From contig JANYGO010000365.1 of the NCBI GenBank assembly GCA_025362325.1, positions 1 through 64,000 of the forward strand: 64,000 nucleotides of DNA. Direction: 5' to 3'. The stretch is from Cyanobacteriota bacterium (GTDB taxonomy: Bacteria; Cyanobacteriota; Cyanobacteriia; Cyanobacteriales; Microcoleaceae). The notes below the pieces were generated by a model, which worked only from the letters and a program-made list of their open reading frames with translations, had not been told where the DNA came from and did not search any database. The position numbers and the translations under genes are program-made. Below are positions 1 to 7,200 of this stretch, in pieces. The first letter of the stretch is position 1, and each line of letters starts with the position of its first letter.

Positions 1-291
1 AAAAAGTTAAAGCAAGATGCTTATTTTGAACTGCAACAGTTGCTGAAATATCAGAGGTTCCCGCGGGCGATCGCCCTAATTGAGGGTTTGGCGCAGCGGG
101 TGCCCGAAGATCAGGAGGTGCGTCAGTGGCAGGCGATCGCCTATCAGCGCTGGGGACGGCATTTGATCGGGGAAAAGCAGGTTGATAAGGCGAGAATTTA
201 TTTGAAAAAGGCTGTGAAAACTGACCCTCACAATCGGGCTTTGTGGGCGGAAGTTGAGCGAGATTTTCGCAGGTTGGAACAAATCTATTGA
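1..291 (+). CDS. C-terminal part of a TPR-containing (probably J-domain) protein, 5' end outside window
   Basis: The frame is open from base 1, so this is the 3' end of a longer gene; the first possible start inside (TTG at 40) is not needed. The visible 96 residues contain a TPR-like helical pair (AIALIEGLAQRVPEDQEV followed by WQAIAYQRWGRHLI and ARIYLKKAVKTDPHNRALW), ending in a basic/aromatic tail. From memory, this tail is typical of cyanobacterial proteins with an N-terminal DnaJ domain, a proline-rich linker and a C-terminal TPR. The J domain lies outside the window, so that part is inference. It converges with the kinase gene downstream, with only 17 bases between the stops. Confidence 0.75.
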   Translation, partial: KKLKQDAYFELQQLLKYQRFPRAIALIEGLAQRVPEDQEVRQWQAIAYQRWGRHLIGEKQVDKARIYLKKAVKTDPHNRALWAEVERDFRRLEQIY

Positions 292-304
292 AACGATGTT
301 GCGT

Positions 305-321
305 CCCCCTATGTCAGGGGG
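305..321. terminator. Possible hairpin between convergent genes
   Basis: A C-rich/G-rich inverted repeat (stem CCCCCT/AGGGGG, loop ATGTC) lies between the stop of the TPR gene and the 3' end of the kinase gene, and overlaps the last kinase codons. It has no T tract, so a terminator role is only suggested by its place between converging genes. Confidence 0.3.
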
Positions 322-1214
322 TCTGAGTCGTTAATTTTGAGTTTTTCTAAGATAACTTGGGTATTTTTAGGTCGGTTTTCGGGTAGCGGTTCCATCAATT
401 GGTCGATCGAGTCTACGAATGACTGGTCAACATCTAAAGCCTGGTTCCTCCAATTAATCTTACCAGTTGTTGAATTTACGGGAAAGTCGATCGGCGGTAT
501 GCCTGTCAATAAATGCACAAAAGTACGCCCCAGGGCAAAAAAGTCCGATCGCACTTCTGGTTTCCCTGCAATTTGTTCCGGCGCAGAGTATCCAGCAGAA
601 CCGATGGGTGCGGTATCCGTGTCTGCTTCTGCTGCTGCGCCGAAGTCAATTAATCGCAATTTCCCATCCCCTGCAAGCATCAGGTTTGATGGCTTAATAT
701 CCCGATGTACTAAATGATATTTGTGGATTTCCTGCAAAATCTGGGTGATTTGTTGCAGCCAATCGAAAGCGAGTGTTTGAGAAACAAACTGGTTTTTAGT
801 TAAGAATTCGGCCAAGTTTTCGCCGCTAATTTTTTCCATCACCAAACAAGACAATTTCTGGGAGTGATTGTGGAGTTTAATTTGGAAATAACCGTCGGGT
901 TCGACTTGGGGAACTCTAGCCTTTCCCGCTAGCCAAATTAACACTCGCGCTTCTTGCTGGAACAAACGAAGTAAATCGGGATTGTGGGCGTGTTTCAAGA
1001 CTTTTAACACTTTGAGTGTGCCCCATTCGTTTTCCCCGGTTCCCAAATCTTCGATTTCCCAGATGTCTGTGGGGCGTGCGGGATTGGGCGATCGCACTGG
1101 TTTAAGGATGCGGTAGCGATCGGCAATTAGTAAAGCCGTGCCGCAAGCCTGACAATTTTGAGCACCAGTAGGGTTTTCACGTTGTTCGCATTGAGAATTA
1201 ATGCAATAACTCAT
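309..1214 (-). CDS. Serine/threonine protein kinase with N-terminal zinc ribbon
   Basis: A eukaryotic-type (Hanks) kinase of 301 residues. The N-terminus carries a four-cysteine zinc ribbon (C4, C9, C21, C24) followed by a kinase domain from about residue 33. The catalytic loop HRDIKPSN is at 170-177 and the DFG motif at 190-192, so the core catalytic residues are intact. A substrate-lobe motif (GSAGYSAPEQ) follows. There is no transmembrane segment or sensor domain, so it is probably a cytoplasmic signalling kinase. Substrates are unknown. The ATG start gives the zinc ribbon at the very N-terminus, as expected for this architecture. It is monocistronic, with a palindromic repeat upstream of its start. 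Confidence 0.9.
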   Translation of the reverse strand: MSYCINSQCEQRENPTGAQNCQACGTALLIADRYRILKPVRSPNPARPTDIWEIEDLGTGENEWGTLKVLKVLKHAHNPDLLRLFQQEARVLIWLAGKARVPQVEPDGYFQIKLHNHSQKLSCLVMEKISGENLAEFLTKNQFVSQTLAFDWLQQITQILQEIHKYHLVHRDIKPSNLMLAGDGKLRLIDFGAAAEADTDTAPIGSAGYSAPEQIAGKPEVRSDFFALGRTFVHLLTGIPPIDFPVNSTTGKINWRNQALDVDQSFVDSIDQLMEPLPENRPKNTQVILEKLKINDSDPLT

Positions 1215-1251
1215 ATCATGTCCGGTGGATTGACCACAGTAAGATTAGTTT

Positions 1252-1302
1252 GTAGTGCGGACTTCAGCCCGCAGCATAAAAGCGGACTTCAGTCCGCACT
1301 AC
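1252..1302. repeat. Imperfect inverted repeat of the GGACT-AGTCC palindrome family
   Basis: Arms 1252-1272 and 1282-1302 pair with three mismatches around a 9-base loop; each arm also contains its own GCGGACTTCAG-CCGC near-palindrome. The same family recurs at 7111-7163, 20588-20659 and 38240-38460, and in short form near 57250. This is a dispersed intergenic hairpin element typical of filamentous cyanobacteria. Confidence 0.8.
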
Positions 1303-1343
1303 GAAATGATTGATACTTTATGGGTTGAGAGCTGGCTTTTGCA

Positions 1344-1607
1344 TTATTTTTTGTAAACTGGTATTAGTTTGATTGATAAATTAGCATAAAACCCAGTAGT
1401 TTTGCGGATCATCTCTTCGGCTTTGATTTCGACTTTTTTGGACTCGGGCGGCAGTTGTTCGCCTTCTTCGTCTTTGGGGCGGTAAGTGCGGGAGATTCCA
1501 GAAAGCACGGCGGGCTTCTGGAGGGCTTTTTGGGCTTCTGCTAGTTCTTGGCTCGATCGGCTTTTGATGCCTTTCTCGATCGCGATAATCTGATTTAAGC
1601 GTGCCAT
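1344..1607 (-). pseudogene. Truncated N-terminal fragment of a conserved ~220-aa protein of unknown function
   Basis: The first ~70 residues (MARLNQIIAIEKGIKSRS..., ...SGISRTYRPKDEEGEQLPPE..., KAEEMIRKTTG) match, from memory, the N-terminus of a conserved bacterial protein of roughly 220 residues with unknown function. Here the frame diverges after about residue 71 into an unrelated tail (FYANLSIKLIPVYKK) and stops at 87 residues. The body of the family is missing, so this looks like a 3'-truncated gene. Whether the fragment is translated is unknown. It could also be a genuine short variant. Confidence 0.55.
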
Positions 1608-1996
1608 TGTTTGATGTTATTGATGCTGAACTTATCTGAAGTTTGGTTGATATTGAGCGTCAATTTGTTTGTCCTGCGGGTTTTGGGGTTTTCAGGACTT
1701 GAGTCCTCAAAGCCACTTGTGTAGTATGACATACTTCAAGACAAATGACAAGCTTTTGGTCGAGGCTGGTGCGAGGGTTCGATGCAGCTTTTTGCCAAAG
1801 TGTAGCAAAGTTTACTTGTTTTTCACGCTCATACTACTTCTTTAGATAGATGCGAGAATACTTCTTGCGACAATGGCAACATAAGTAAATATTTCTTAAC
1901 ATATAGAGAACAAAGGGAATCCGAGGAGACACCAAAAATCCTTAAGCCCTTGGGGTGCCCGGTTAACCAGATTCTTCGCCAACAAGGGCAAAATCA
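1608..1996. other. Intergenic stretch with no recognised feature
   Basis: About 390 bases between the truncated gene (minus) and a small membrane-protein ORF (plus). I see no convincing RNA gene, repeat or strong promoter pair. Divergent promoters for the two flanking genes would have to lie here. Confidence 0.4.
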
Positions 1997-2272
1997 ATGA
2001 ACAATCAGCAAAACTCCGAAGTTTCAACGTTTTTGCCCATGCTTCAAAAAGGCATTTGGCTGTTTGGGATTCTGTCTTGGATATTCGGGCTGACAGATAG
2101 AAGCATTGCACTATTGTCTGATGGATATTTGTCTGCAATCGATATTGTCCAGCTATTTACAGCTTCATTCTTTTTCGTTAGTTGGCTGTTTTTGAGCCCG
2201 TTTCTGAGCTTTAAGTCACAGAGTCAGCGGCAGGGAGAAAGCATTCGGCAGAAAGTAGAAGCATCTCCCTAG
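1997..2272 (+). CDS. Small hypothetical membrane protein (two predicted TM segments)
   Basis: A 91-residue ORF with an ATG start. Two hydrophobic stretches are visible: residues about 17-43 (GIWLFGILSWIFGL and on) and about 50-69 (VQLFTASFFFVSWLFLSPFL), followed by a polar, basic tail. No family is recognised. The upstream region has only a weak ribosome-binding site, so translation is not certain. It converges on the EI24-type gene, with three bases between the stop codons. Confidence 0.5.
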   Translation: MNNQQNSEVSTFLPMLQKGIWLFGILSWIFGLTDRSIALLSDGYLSAIDIVQLFTASFFFVSWLFLSPFLSFKSQSQRQGESIRQKVEASP

Positions 2273-2275
2273 TTT

Positions 2276-3169
2276 TTAAGTTGTAATGTTAGTTTCGGGA
2301 GTGCTGTTTGTTTCTTCTAGTGCAAAGCGGGCCGGCCAAATGCGATCGCAAAAAAACAAAGTTCCCGCCGTGACGCACAGCGGAATCGCCAACAGATTCA
2401 GCAGGGGAATACTCACCAAACCCAAACAAACCAAACCAAAAGTCCCGCTAGCCGGCAAACTCGCCCGAATTATCTCAAACTTCTCCTGAAAAGGTAGCTT
2501 CCGCCGCTCCAAAGGTGCATTTAAAAAGTCCAAACAGACAATAGTCGCGCCCAAAGCTACGCCTCCTAAACTGCTAAGAATAGAGCCTGCACCAGGGAGA
2601 AAATTCAGCAGCAGCAGCGGTAGGCCGATGCTGAACAAAATTTGTAGTTTTCGCAGTTCAAAGGCGATCGCCATTTGAATATCCCGAAAAATACTCGCCA
2701 GGTTCATTGGTGCTTCTGCGGGCAATTGACCGTTCCGCAGAAGTTCCAATTGTTCGGAAAGTTTGCCGTACCAGGGCGAACCTAAAATCACGCCGAACTG
2801 CACTAACAAAAACCCGATTATTAACAAAAGTCCTGACACCAGAAGTACGCGCAGCACCCAGCCGAAAGCAACTGTCAGCACGGCGAGAAAACTCAACCAA
2901 GCTGGCAAACTCGCAATTAAAGCATTAAATCGGAGGGACAAATCGGCAACCAAAACGTCTATACCTGCCCAACTGGGAAATAGCAAGCTTAAATAAAGAC
3001 CGATACCAATTAAAAAATTTAGGAGGACGGGAACTAATACATAAGTCCACAGCTTGGGAGTTTGCCAAATCAGCGTGAAAGCTCGCAAAGGATAGGTGAA
3101 ACCTGCTAGGAGTCCAATTGGTGCGGTAATGGCGACGGGGGCGGGGTTTGAATTGAGCTGTTTTGACAT
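2276..3169 (-). CDS. EI24-domain (CysZ-like) integral membrane protein
   Basis: A 297-residue polytopic membrane protein. The sequence shows four or more long hydrophobic segments with the EI24/CysZ pattern (GFTYPLRAFTLIWQTPKLW at the N-terminus, a long central hydrophobic hairpin, FLNAPLERRKLPF in a cytoplasmic loop). The start at MSKQLNSN is chosen because the 40 residues upstream are low-complexity (IHYIRYIRYIPY), encoded by tandem repeats, and unlike the family. E. coli CysZ is a sulfate permease. Cyanobacterial members are uncharacterised, so transport of a small ion is only a suggestion. Confidence 0.8.
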   Translation of the reverse strand: MSKQLNSNPAPVAITAPIGLLAGFTYPLRAFTLIWQTPKLWTYVLVPVLLNFLIGIGLYLSLLFPSWAGIDVLVADLSLRFNALIASLPAWLSFLAVLTVAFGWVLRVLLVSGLLLIIGFLLVQFGVILGSPWYGKLSEQLELLRNGQLPAEAPMNLASIFRDIQMAIAFELRKLQILFSIGLPLLLLNFLPGAGSILSSLGGVALGATIVCLDFLNAPLERRKLPFQEKFEIIRASLPASGTFGLVCLGLVSIPLLNLLAIPLCVTAGTLFFCDRIWPARFALEETNSTPETNITT

Positions 3170-3176
3170 ATAGCAG

Positions 3177-3240
3177 AAGGAAGTTCGGCAACGAGCAGTG
3201 TACGGGATGTAACGGATGTAACGGATGTAATGGATAGAAG
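3177..3240. repeat. Dispersed repeat (GAAGTTCGGCAACG family) with tandem GGATGTAAC units
   Basis: A segment with AAGTTCGGCAACGAGCAGTG followed by three to four tandem copies of a 9-10 base GGATGTAAC unit. Related copies lie at about 14012-14056 (plus orientation) and 30294-30370 (reverse orientation). It sits just upstream of the EI24 gene start, so it may overlap its promoter or leader. Confidence 0.7.
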
Positions 3241-3402
3241 GAAGAAGGCTTTCGTTATTTAGGAGAGAATTCAGAAGCCATAAAATCAAGGGTTTCAGGA
3301 ATTAAGAACATTTTAACTGTCTGGGCGGTGGAGATATTAGGGTGAAAGCGTCACTTTCTATTATTATTGCGTATGAGGATTTATTGCAGGGAGCAGCGGA
3401 AA

Positions 3403-4194
3403 GTGAAGCTTTTTATTTACCATACCCCGGAACTTACGCCAGCCGACAAAATGCCGGCTTGCGCGATCGCAGTTGATGTGCTGCGGGCGACTACGACAAT
3501 GGCGACGGCCCTGAATAATGGGGCGGAAGCCGTGCAAGTTTTCAGCGACTTAGATAAGCTGATGGCAAGCAGCGAAAAATGGCCTGCTGACAAGCGGATT
3601 CGCGCCGGAGAGCGCGGCGGCGCGAAAGTTGACGGATTTGAGATGGGGAATTCGCCGCTGGACTGCGCGCCAGAAAAGGTGAGTGGGAAGCGAATTTTTA
3701 TCAGCACAACTAACGGTACTCGGGCTTTGCAGAGAGTGCAAGCTGCTGCAACTGTGTTGACGGCGGCTTTGATTAACCGCAAATCTGTGGTGCAGTTTTT
3801 GTTGAGCAAAAAGCCGGAAAGTATTTGGATTGTGGGTTCTGGTTGGGAAGGGAGTTATTCGTTGGAGGATACGGTGTGTGCTGGTGCGATCGCCCAAAGT
3901 CTGCTAGCAGAAAGCGGTATTCCGGCGATCGATTTTGCTGGTAACGATGAAGTGTTTGGGGCGATCGCTCTTTATTTGCACTGGCAAGATCGGTTGCACG
4001 AATTGTTGGAAAAAGCCAGTCACGGCCAGCGCCTCCTCGGTTTGGGCGTGATTGAAGATTTAAAATATTGTGCGCAATTGGATACTTTAGATGTGCTCCC
4101 AATGCAGCGAGAACCGGGTGTGTTGGTGAAGTCTGATTTTAAAATTCCTCAAGCTGATTTCTGGGTTCCATCTTCAGAAAAAGTCGCGAATTGA
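3403..4194 (+). CDS. comB: 2-phosphosulfolactate phosphatase family protein
   Basis: A 263-residue ComB-family phosphatase. Family hallmarks are visible: [17 protein letters not shown] near the N-terminus, [19 protein letters not shown], and [11 protein letters not shown], followed by [12 protein letters not shown] in the C-terminal half. In methanogens ComB removes phosphate from 2-phosphosulfolactate on the way to coenzyme M. Cyanobacteria do not make coenzyme M by the known route, so the substrate here is uncertain. The GTG start ([13 protein letters not shown]) is chosen because it matches the family N-terminus and has AGGGA about 10 bases upstream. A longer TTG start at 3367 would add 12 atypical residues. 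Confidence 0.85.
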   Translation: MKLFIYHTPELTPADKMPACAIAVDVLRATTTMATALNNGAEAVQVFSDLDKLMASSEKWPADKRIRAGERGGAKVDGFEMGNSPLDCAPEKVSGKRIFISTTNGTRALQRVQAAATVLTAALINRKSVVQFLLSKKPESIWIVGSGWEGSYSLEDTVCAGAIAQSLLAESGIPAIDFAGNDEVFGAIALYLHWQDRLHELLEKASHGQRLLGLGVIEDLKYCAQLDTLDVLPMQREPGVLVKSDFKIPQADFWVPSSEKVAN

Positions 4195-4217
4195 GATTTT
4201 CTGCGAGTGCAGTGTTG

Positions 4218-4345
4218 GTAGGGTGCGCATTGCGCACCGATTGAGTTTGTAGGGTTCGCATTGCGCACCGATTGACTACGAGAATTAGGAATGTGCGCAT
4301 TGCGCACCTACGAGAATTAGGAATGTGTGCAATGCGCACCTACGA
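4218..4345. repeat. Cluster of GTGCGCATTGCGCAC palindromes
   Basis: Four near-identical palindromes (about 4222-4238, 4253-4269, 4293-4307, 4325-4339) are joined by short direct repeats (CGATTGA and CTACGAGAATTAGGAATG). They lie between the converging comB-like and lipid-A-synthase-like genes. A related single copy is near 23222-23241. Probably a repetitive intergenic element able to form several hairpins; function unknown. Confidence 0.85.
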
Positions 4346-4446
4346 GAATTAGTATTTGGTGAACAAGATTTTTTTTAAAACAAAGTAGAATTAAAGATCC
4401 TCCGTAGGAGCGCAATATTGTTGCGTCCTTAGTGTATTGCAGGCAA

Positions 4447-5814
4447 TTAAGAATTGCTGCCTTCACCGCCGAACCGCTGAATTAAACACTCGGCTATTCT
4501 GGCTGCTGCACCGCTTTGTCCCATGCGGCGCCAGCCATTTTCAGCGATTAGCTGCAACCTGTCGGGGTCTCGGAACAAAGACTGCACGGCGCCGGCAACT
4601 TCGGCGGGATGTTTGACTAAAATTAAGGACGGGCCTAAGAGGCGACTTTGAGCTTCGGCAAAAGCGGGAGTAAATTGCGGGCCGTTTCCGGGAATGGCGA
4701 TCGCGGGTTTTCCTAAACCGACAAATTGTTCTGTAGCTGTTCCGGCCATTGCTACTGCTAAATCGGCTTGGTACAAACAATCGTTAAAATTTTGCTGGGT
4801 TAAAATCATTGTGGCGTTTCTCTGCACAAAGGTCAATGGCAATAGCAAATTAGGAGATGCTTTTTGAATTTCTTGAGCGCTAGAAACAGGAAGTCGCAAA
4901 ATACTTCCTTCTCGCCGCTGCGTTCTAGTTTCGCCTTCAGTGCGCCAGCCGAAAAATTCTAAAATAGGTCGCAAAGCTTCTAAGTTTAATTCGGGAGAAA
5001 TTGCTCCGAAAAATAACAGTTTACGATCGGCAAACAAGGACAAAATTCCGGCAACAGCCTCTACTATTAGCTGCCAATTCGCATAGGCTTCCGGCGCTCG
5101 GGAACCGGGAAGTAAGGTGATGACGAGCGATCGCGACCTTTCCCGAAACTCTGCATCAGGGCCGTAAAAACTGGCGGGGTTTTCCGGTTCGAGTCCGTCC
5201 ATCATCGGATTTCCGAGATTGTAAGCGGGAATTCCCAGCTTTTCTAAAGTCTCGGCGGTGAGCGCGTCTCTGACAAAAACGGCGCGACAGGCTTTTCTAG
5301 TCATCAACCAGCGCTCCCAAGGGAAATAAACTGATCGCGACCAACTCCCCCAAGCCCACAGGCTGGATTTGCGAGCCAGAGGCCCCTCCTCGTCCCGCAA
5401 ATAATACTCGGACTTTGCCGTGCCGACAAAGGCATAGGGCGCGCCGCTGAGCCAAGCAAACAGCAGCGGTACGATATCGCCGCAGGCTAGGATAACGCCG
5501 TCTTGATTCCCAGAATCTGTTTGCGATCGCACCCAAGCGCGGATGGCTTTAAACTGAGCTACGGTCAACTGAACCAGGCCGCCTTTGACATCGCGCAAAA
5601 ATTCCCTTCCGTCCATGTAGATAAAGCCGCCTGAAGGCATCCGCTGCACCGGGCCGATGATGCGGGCGTTTTCTAGTTGAGCGAAAGCTTGCCCTTCGCC
5701 GACTAGCGGAAACACGGCTAATTCTGGGGGATGCGGGTGTTGTTGCAGTTCTTGTAAGATGCTCCGGGCGATCGCATCTTCTCCGTGGCCGTTACTGAGG
5801 CAAAGTAATTTCAA
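4447..5814 (-). CDS. Lipid-A-disaccharide synthase-related protein (cyanobacterial type)
   Basis: A GT19-like glycosyltransferase-fold protein of about 455 residues. It starts with the family signature KLLCLSNGHGEDAIARSIL, and later shows LLPGSRAPEAYANW and a C-terminal nucleotide-sugar region (VAMAGTATEQFVGLGKPAIAIPG). It resembles LpxB, but cyanobacteria lack canonical lipid A and this family has no proven reaction; a role in envelope glycolipid or polysaccharide synthesis is inference. The TTG start at 5814 is chosen because it places LKLLCLSNGHGED at the N-terminus and has GAGAG upstream. The frame stays open to an ATG at 5937, which would add 41 residues unlike the family. Confidence 0.75.
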   Translation of the reverse strand: MKLLCLSNGHGEDAIARSILQELQQHPHPPELAVFPLVGEGQAFAQLENARIIGPVQRMPSGGFIYMDGREFLRDVKGGLVQLTVAQFKAIRAWVRSQTDSGNQDGVILACGDIVPLLFAWLSGAPYAFVGTAKSEYYLRDEEGPLARKSSLWAWGSWSRSVYFPWERWLMTRKACRAVFVRDALTAETLEKLGIPAYNLGNPMMDGLEPENPASFYGPDAEFRERSRSLVITLLPGSRAPEAYANWQLIVEAVAGILSLFADRKLLFFGAISPELNLEALRPILEFFGWRTEGETRTQRREGSILRLPVSSAQEIQKASPNLLLPLTFVQRNATMILTQQNFNDCLYQADLAVAMAGTATEQFVGLGKPAIAIPGNGPQFTPAFAEAQSRLLGPSLILVKHPAEVAGAVQSLFRDPDRLQLIAENGWRRMGQSGAAARIAECLIQRFGGEGSNS

Positions 5815-6399
5815 TCCCAACTCTCTCAAAAACTCTATTGTCAAAAAAATGCCTGAAAACCCTCTGACTTCTGTCTCGGGATAAAAGGCTACTTTACACT
5901 TTAGTTTACCAGAAAATTCTGGTTGGAAATAGTACAAAACACCTTCATTCAGTTGACAGTTGACCGCTCGACAGTTGACAGCTCGCCTAGACCCTTAAGT
6001 CCGAGGATTGGAGTAATGAATAGTCTGATTTTAATTTCTCGCCTTTAGGGGTGGAGGCTTTAAACCAATTCTTTCTGGTGAGATTGACCCACAGCAGGCG
6101 CTGCTCAAAATCTCTGCTGTCCCAAAGATATCTGGCATTTAACAGCAGTTGCATTGGGGGTACTGTTGGAGATTTATTTGGTTGGTTGTTAGATTGAAGT
6201 CACATTTTGCACAAATGTTAGCAACATTTGTTAGCGGTGTGATTGTTAAAGAATTACAACATCTGCTGCGGTTGCGAGTGGGAAAGTGTAAAATTGAGAT
6301 TGCCCGTAAAAAAATATTATTGTTTCATCAGGCGAGTTGCAACGGCACATACTGTTAGAAAGGACGGGTATAAGGGATGGGAACGAAACACTGAAAACT
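5815..6399. other. Intergenic region carrying a dispersed-repeat copy
   Basis: Between the lipid-A-synthase-like gene (minus) and the GUN4-like gene (plus). It holds repeat copy A (5944-6080) and about 300 bases that presumably contain the promoter of the GUN4-like gene. A 69-codon ORF inside it (6149-6358) has no recognisable protein features and was not accepted. Confidence 0.5.
5944..6080 (+). repeat. Dispersed repeat, copy A (TTGACAGTTGACC ... TTTAAACCAATTCTTTCTGGT)
   Basis: Starts with TTCATTCAGTTGACAGTTGA and ends with TTTAAACCAATTCTTTCTGG. Full copies with the same two ends are at 26318-26450 (plus) and 14277-14492 (reverse, with an insertion). Only the first half recurs at 33805-33841 and 34711-34747. 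No ORF is conserved between copies. It is either a non-autonomous mobile element or a structured intergenic sequence. Confidence 0.85.
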
Positions 6400-7086
6400 A
6401 TGGCAAAGAATAACAGACCAGCTTTTATCCTAACTTTCTTGGTCGTTTTGGGGCTGTTTAGCCTTGCTGGAGCAGTAATTTGGCTGGGTCTGAAAATGCA
6501 GTCAAATGGGCCAGCAGCTTCTGTAGCACCGGTTTCTTCCTCCAGTGCGCCAAGTGCAGAAATACCCCAGCAATCGGGCGAGGCGGCCCAAGAAGTAAAT
6601 CAAGTTCCGCTGGAGAGCGATCGCAATGTAGACTACCGGAAACTCCGCGATAATTTGCTACAGAAAAACTGGAGAGGGGCCGATAGAGAAACCTACGAAC
6701 GCTTGCTAGATGCAGCGGGCCCGAAAGCCCAAGCGATCGGCTTTATTCCTAAAGAAGAAATGGATTTGCTGCCTTGTAAAGATTTGCAAACGGTCGATCG
6801 GCTGTGGAGCAGCGCCAGCAACGGCTTATTTGGCTTTACGGCTCAGCAGGGCGTGCTCAGAGCTCTCGGGGACTACCGCAAAATGTACGATGAGGTGGGA
6901 TGGCAAAATCGATCGGGCGAATGGGCGATCGAATGGACATACAACCCGCAAATCAAACGCATGGATTACAAACCCGGAAAAGAACCAAACTTCACTAAAC
7001 CCCCAGCCGGACATTTCCCTACAGTTGAACGGGGCTATAATTTTGATGCTTCCCTAGACGCTGCCCTGAAAAGATGCAAATTCTGA
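6400..7086 (+). CDS. Membrane-anchored GUN4-domain protein
   Basis: A 228-residue protein with one N-terminal membrane anchor (about residues 10-30, AFILTFLVVLGLFSLAGAVIW), a Ser/Ala/Pro-rich linker, and a C-terminal GUN4 domain from about residue 80 (DYRKLRDNLLQKNWRGADRET, LPCKDLQTVDRLWSSAS, GQ-free FGFTAQQG, ending GYNFDASLDAALKRCKF). Canonical Gun4 binds porphyrins and stimulates magnesium chelatase, but has an N-terminal helical domain instead of a membrane anchor. This is therefore a GUN4-like paralogue whose ligand is unknown. The ATG at 6400 is chosen because the upstream extension is not conserved-looking. It converges with the large histidine kinase gene. Confidence 0.85.
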   Translation: MAKNNRPAFILTFLVVLGLFSLAGAVIWLGLKMQSNGPAASVAPVSSSSAPSAEIPQQSGEAAQEVNQVPLESDRNVDYRKLRDNLLQKNWRGADRETYERLLDAAGPKAQAIGFIPKEEMDLLPCKDLQTVDRLWSSASNGLFGFTAQQGVLRALGDYRKMYDEVGWQNRSGEWAIEWTYNPQIKRMDYKPGKEPNFTKPPAGHFPTVERGYNFDASLDAALKRCKF

Positions 7087-7110
7087 GCGGTTAAAATAAC
7101 TTATTCAGGC

Positions 7111-7163
7111 TTGTAGTGAGGACTTTAGTCCTCTGATTATAAGGACTAAAGTCCTCACTACAA
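7111..7163. repeat. Perfect 22-bp inverted repeat between convergent genes
   Basis: Arms 7111-7132 and 7142-7163 are perfect reverse complements (22 of 22) around a 9-base loop, and contain the GGACTTTAGTCC palindrome family. It lies exactly between the converging GUN4-like and histidine-kinase genes, so it could act as a bidirectional transcription barrier, although there is no T tract directly after an arm. Confidence 0.85.
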
Positions 7164-7200
7164 ACCAATCTTGTTACGATCGTCCTCTTCTAACAAGATA

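Noticed and set aside
4139-4339. 66-codon ORF with repeated NAH/AMRT peptides
   Set aside because: It is translation of the GTGCGCATTGCGCAC palindrome cluster and overlaps the comB-like gene on the other strand.
6149-6358. 69-codon plus-strand ORF upstream of the GUN4-like gene
   Set aside because: No ribosome-binding site, no family resemblance, and it overlaps the likely promoter region.
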